Assembly (NCBI RefSeq): GCF_004791165.1
Contig: NZ_SRUZ01000003.1
Span: 496,001-560,000 of the forward strand
Direction: 5' to 3'
DNA length: 64,000 nucleotides
Source: Mesorhizobium sp. M8A.F.Ca.ET.218.01.1.1
Lineage (GTDB): Bacteria; Pseudomonadota; Alphaproteobacteria; Rhizobiales; Rhizobiaceae
A model generated the notes under the pieces. It made no database searches, was not told the DNA's origin, and was given only the letters and a program-made list of their open reading frames with translations. The translations under genes and the position numbers were made by a program. Of the stretch, positions 60,520 through 64,000 are shown piece by piece (the first letter of the stretch is position 1; every line of letters starts with the position of its first letter).

Positions 60520-61062
60520 TCATTCGCCCGTCAGTTCCATGAAGCGGATGTGGTTGCTGAACGGGTCGATGACCTCCACCGTCAGCCGGCCGTCTTCATG
60601 CTCCAGGCCGGGATTCATGTAGCGGTACTCCTTGCCGGCAAGCTCTTTGTGGAAGTCGCGGATGCCTGTCATATAAACGACCATGTTGCCGCCAGGCGTC
60701 GCGTCGCCCGCATGTTCGGACAGGTGCAGTGCAAGGTTGCCACGCGAGACTTGGGTATAGAGAGGGGAACTTTCCCCATAGCGGTGCTCCCAGTCCACGG
60801 TGAAGCCGAGGAAGCCTAGGTAGAATTCGTGCGCCTTGGCGACGTCGAAGATGCGAACGATCGGCGCGGTTCGCTCGAAGACGATCTTGTCTTGGCCGGC
60901 AGGCGGCGCTTCGATCTTCGCCGACAGAATATTCCAGCTCGCCAGTCCAAACTGGCGCGCGACGATCTCCAGGGCGTCACTGTGGCTGATCGTCAGGTCG
61001 CGGGCGGCAAGCGCCTCCCGCATGGCTTTCGCCATGGTCTTGGCATCGCGATAGGCAAGCAT
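60520..61062 (-). CDS. Glyoxalase-superfamily protein
   Basis: 180 aa with two parts. An N-terminal helical region (R-D-A-K-T-M-A-K-A-M-R-E-A-L, then S-H-S-D-A-L-E-I-V-A-R-Q-F-G) is followed by a vicinal-oxygen-chelate domain with F-Y-L-G-F-L-G-F-T-V-D-W-E-H and a terminal V-I-D-P-F-S-N-H-I-R-F. The domain resembles the bleomycin-resistance/glyoxalase fold; the metal ligands are not all clear. Start at ATG 61062. The 262 bp upstream hold nothing I can support. Confidence 0.8.
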   Translation of the reverse strand: MLAYRDAKTMAKAMREALAARDLTISHSDALEIVARQFGLASWNILSAKIEAPPAGQDKIVFERTAPIVRIFDVAKAHEFYLGFLGFTVDWEHRYGESSPLYTQVSRGNLALHLSEHAGDATPGGNMVVYMTGIRDFHKELAGKEYRYMNPGLEHEDGRLTVEVIDPFSNHIRFMELTGE

Positions 61063-61324
61063 GTCCGTTTCCTCGGGTCACGGCGAAGCCTTCGTCAGTG
61101 CCCGCATTGCCGACGCCTTCGCCCGACGGTGAAACGGGTCAGGGAGCATCCTCTGGAGGCGTTCGCCATACCTCTTTGTCCGAGGTGCGGGCTGCCGGCC
61201 GCCTCCGGCCGTGCGACTATCATAGCTGCAGCTGCCGGTTTTTGTCAGCGGGAATTCGAAGGAACCGCCGACCGATCGAAAGAGTGGTGACACCTACTGA
61301 AAGGCATTGCCCGGGAAGTCGGGG

Positions 61325-62356
<1,032 letters not shown>

Positions 62357-62469
62357 GGCCAAAACTCCGGATCGGCGGCTTTTACCACGAGCCCCTGGTG
62401 CTGACCAATGCGACACGTTTGTGCCAGGGGTCAAAGCTGCCACAGCGCTGTCCCACCACGCCTATTGGG

Positions 62470-63285
62470 TCAGGGCTGCCCATTACCCGAAAGGATCTGC
62501 GCCGCGCCTCCGATGGCGACACGGAACGCCTCGTCGAAGCTGACCCCTCGCACCTGCCAACGATAGGTCTTGCCGTGATCGGCCAGCCGCCAATCGGCGA
62601 TCCAGCCGAATTCCTTGTCGCTCCATACGATGCTGCCGGCGAGCGCTCTGGCGCCACCGGCCTGTTTGGCCAGCCGATCGAGCCTTGCCATGTCGGCCGC
62701 GCGCAACGCTTCTTCGCTCAGGTCCCCAAGCTGCGCGGCCTTCGGAAAGACGACATGCATCAGTGTTGGACCGGTGGCATTGACGAAGGATTCGCGCATC
62801 GTCTCGCCACGCTTTTCCTCGGCCGTCAGTGCGAAATGCCGAGCGCCCTGTTCGGTCGTGAGAAAGACGGTGAGCGTCGGCCGCTCGCCAAGCCAGGGTT
62901 TGCTGCCGAGCGACGCCAGCACCTTGTCGATCACGTCAGGCTTGTAGAGGCAGGTGAGGTCATGCGGCCGGTCATGCGTGCCTTGCTCGTCATGGATCGG
63001 AATGCCTTCCAGCCGGTCGCGGTACCGGAACGAGTCGACAAAGCTGCCGGCCTTGTCGCGCAGCGCGTCCATTTCGCGTCTGGCAAGCAGCCGCTGATCG
63101 CCCGAAACACGGACGAGGACCTTGTCGAGGCAAGTCCTGAAGCCGAGCTGACGGTTTTCTTCACCCTGGCCGGTGACGATGGTCTGCGATTGGTAAAGAT
63201 CGTCGACCGTCGCGGCGACGGCGTCGCGAGACATGACGCAGATAACCATCAGGCCGATCGTTGCGAGACGGGAAAGTCCGGCCAT
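62470..63285 (-). CDS. DUF2066 exported protein
   Basis: 271 aa with a signal peptide (basic start, hydrophobic core, likely cut after A-V-A). The mature part opens V-D-D-L-Y-Q-S-Q-T-I-V, typical of DUF2066 proteins, and carries the related R-V-S-G-D motif. Function unknown; probably in the periplasm. The ATG at 63285 was chosen because the signal peptide begins there; the longer frame to 63654 overlaps the next gene. Confidence 0.8.
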   Translation of the reverse strand: MAGLSRLATIGLMVICVMSRDAVAATVDDLYQSQTIVTGQGEENRQLGFRTCLDKVLVRVSGDQRLLARREMDALRDKAGSFVDSFRYRDRLEGIPIHDEQGTHDRPHDLTCLYKPDVIDKVLASLGSKPWLGERPTLTVFLTTEQGARHFALTAEEKRGETMRESFVNATGPTLMHVVFPKAAQLGDLSEEALRAADMARLDRLAKQAGGARALAGSIVWSDKEFGWIADWRLADHGKTYRWQVRGVSFDEAFRVAIGGAAQILSGNGQP

Positions 63286-63393
63286 GTCTTGCCGTCCGGT
63301 TGAAGGTGGCCATCTTCTAGCACTGGGCGCCAGCTTCGGCCAAGACGGAACGCGTTGCACCGAATGGCGCGGCCGGCATTGCGAGGAGCAGCC

Positions 63394-63942
63394 ATGACCG
63401 TCGTGTGGTTCATCTATGCCGCCTGGATACTGCTCATTGTCTACCTGACTGTCCAAGCGACCGTAGTGAAACGGGATACGGAGCCGCATTTGCTGCAGAG
63501 CTTCGGCCTGATGTTGGCCATGATCGCGGCTTTCCTGCTTCCGAGTCTGCCATTCTTCGCCTTCGTCAACTTCGCGCCCGTGAACGGGATGGTCAGCAGC
63601 GTCGGCATGCTGATGACGGTTGCCGGCATGCTTTTCCTGGTCTGGGCGCGGCAAAGCCTCGGGCGTAACTGGAGCCAGACCGTTTCAGCCAAGCAGGGAC
63701 ATGAGCTGGTGACGTCAGGCCCGTACCGCTACGTGCGCCATCCCATGTATACGGGCGGCCTGCTCGCGGGCATCGGCTCCGCGGTCGCGCTCGGTGGCCC
63801 GTTCGTCTTTCTGCTCATTCTGCTGGGGGCGATCTTTGTGTGGCGGGTCGGCGCCGAGGTCCGGCTTATGGCGCGGCAATTTCCCGATGAGTTCCCCACC
63901 TATGTCGAGCGGACCAAGGCGCTGATCCCGTTCGTATGGTAG
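63394..63942 (+). CDS. Isoprenylcysteine carboxyl methyltransferase-like membrane protein
   Basis: 182-aa membrane protein with four to five spans and the ICMT/PEMT signature G-P-Y-R-Y-V-R-H-P-M-Y-T-G, followed by R-V-G-A-E-V-R-L-M. Bacterial members are probably phospholipid or other methyltransferases, but the substrate is unknown. The ATG at 63394 has GAGGAG just before. Divergent from the DUF2066 gene. Confidence 0.85.
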   Translation: MTVVWFIYAAWILLIVYLTVQATVVKRDTEPHLLQSFGLMLAMIAAFLLPSLPFFAFVNFAPVNGMVSSVGMLMTVAGMLFLVWARQSLGRNWSQTVSAKQGHELVTSGPYRYVRHPMYTGGLLAGIGSAVALGGPFVFLLILLGAIFVWRVGAEVRLMARQFPDEFPTYVERTKALIPFVW

Positions 63943-64000
63943 CGCGCTTGCCGCAATTCGACCTGACTGACCTGCCTCTCTTCGCGCCCGGCAATTGACG

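Noticed and set aside
61063..61324. Short frames on both strands in the glyoxalase-hemB gap
   Set aside because: No ribosome site, no conserved motif, and unusual residue content.

Overview
The window looks like chromosomal DNA of a rhizobial alphaproteobacterium, most likely Mesorhizobium or a close relative. The grounds are high GC with strongly GC-biased third codon positions, alphaproteobacterial forms of housekeeping proteins (HemB, AspRS, ParC, GuaB), the cyclic glucan genes ndvB and ndvA, and intergenic palindromic elements of the RIME type known from rhizobia. This is inference from gene content; no marker gene that fixes the species is present. No phage, plasmid backbone, CRISPR array or intact insertion sequence was seen.

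Layout. 1-7404: a complete histidine utilisation locus, hutC(partial)-hutF on the minus strand and hutI-hutH-hutG-hutU-hutD on the plus strand, around a palindromic HutC-type operator. It encodes the five-step route through formimidoylglutamate and N-formylglutamate to glutamate and formate. 7694-18424: ndvB (2861 aa cyclic beta-1,2-glucan synthase) and ndvA (its ABC exporter); opgC, for succinyl decoration of periplasmic glucans, lies at 49237. 18524-24324: a solitary ccmC, a D-threonine aldolase-like enzyme, a D-lyxose isomerase-like cupin, a secreted protein, a TPR protein, a protein made of two copies of one domain, and tRNA-Gln(CUG). 24487-40367: membrane proteins, Ppx/GppA, RlmE, three MFS carriers, guaB, rnd, a DeoR regulator and aspS. 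40699-48289: parC, an AI-2E-type permease, a DMT carrier, the N-end-rule transferase bpt, an RDD protein and sthA.

48365-63942 is more accessory: an esterase, opgC, a LacI regulator facing two tiny paralogous genes, a DUF423 protein, a GntR/MFS pair with a clear operator, small proteins (DUF982 and a TE-repeat protein), a tandem pair of GT90 glycosyltransferases, an aldo/keto reductase, ppk2, a RibD_C reductase, a glyoxalase-like protein, hemB, a DUF2066 protein and a methyltransferase-like membrane protein.

The most novel item is at 51529-52036. Two genes of 47 and 48 codons share an N-terminus (M-H-P-I-x-x-L-F-E-D-I-Y-R-N-x-W). Both have good ribosome sites and are interleaved with three copies of the same 14-bp LacI-type operator, two of which bracket a strong sigma-70 promoter. 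It looks like a small, locally repressed regulon whose products I cannot assign to any family.
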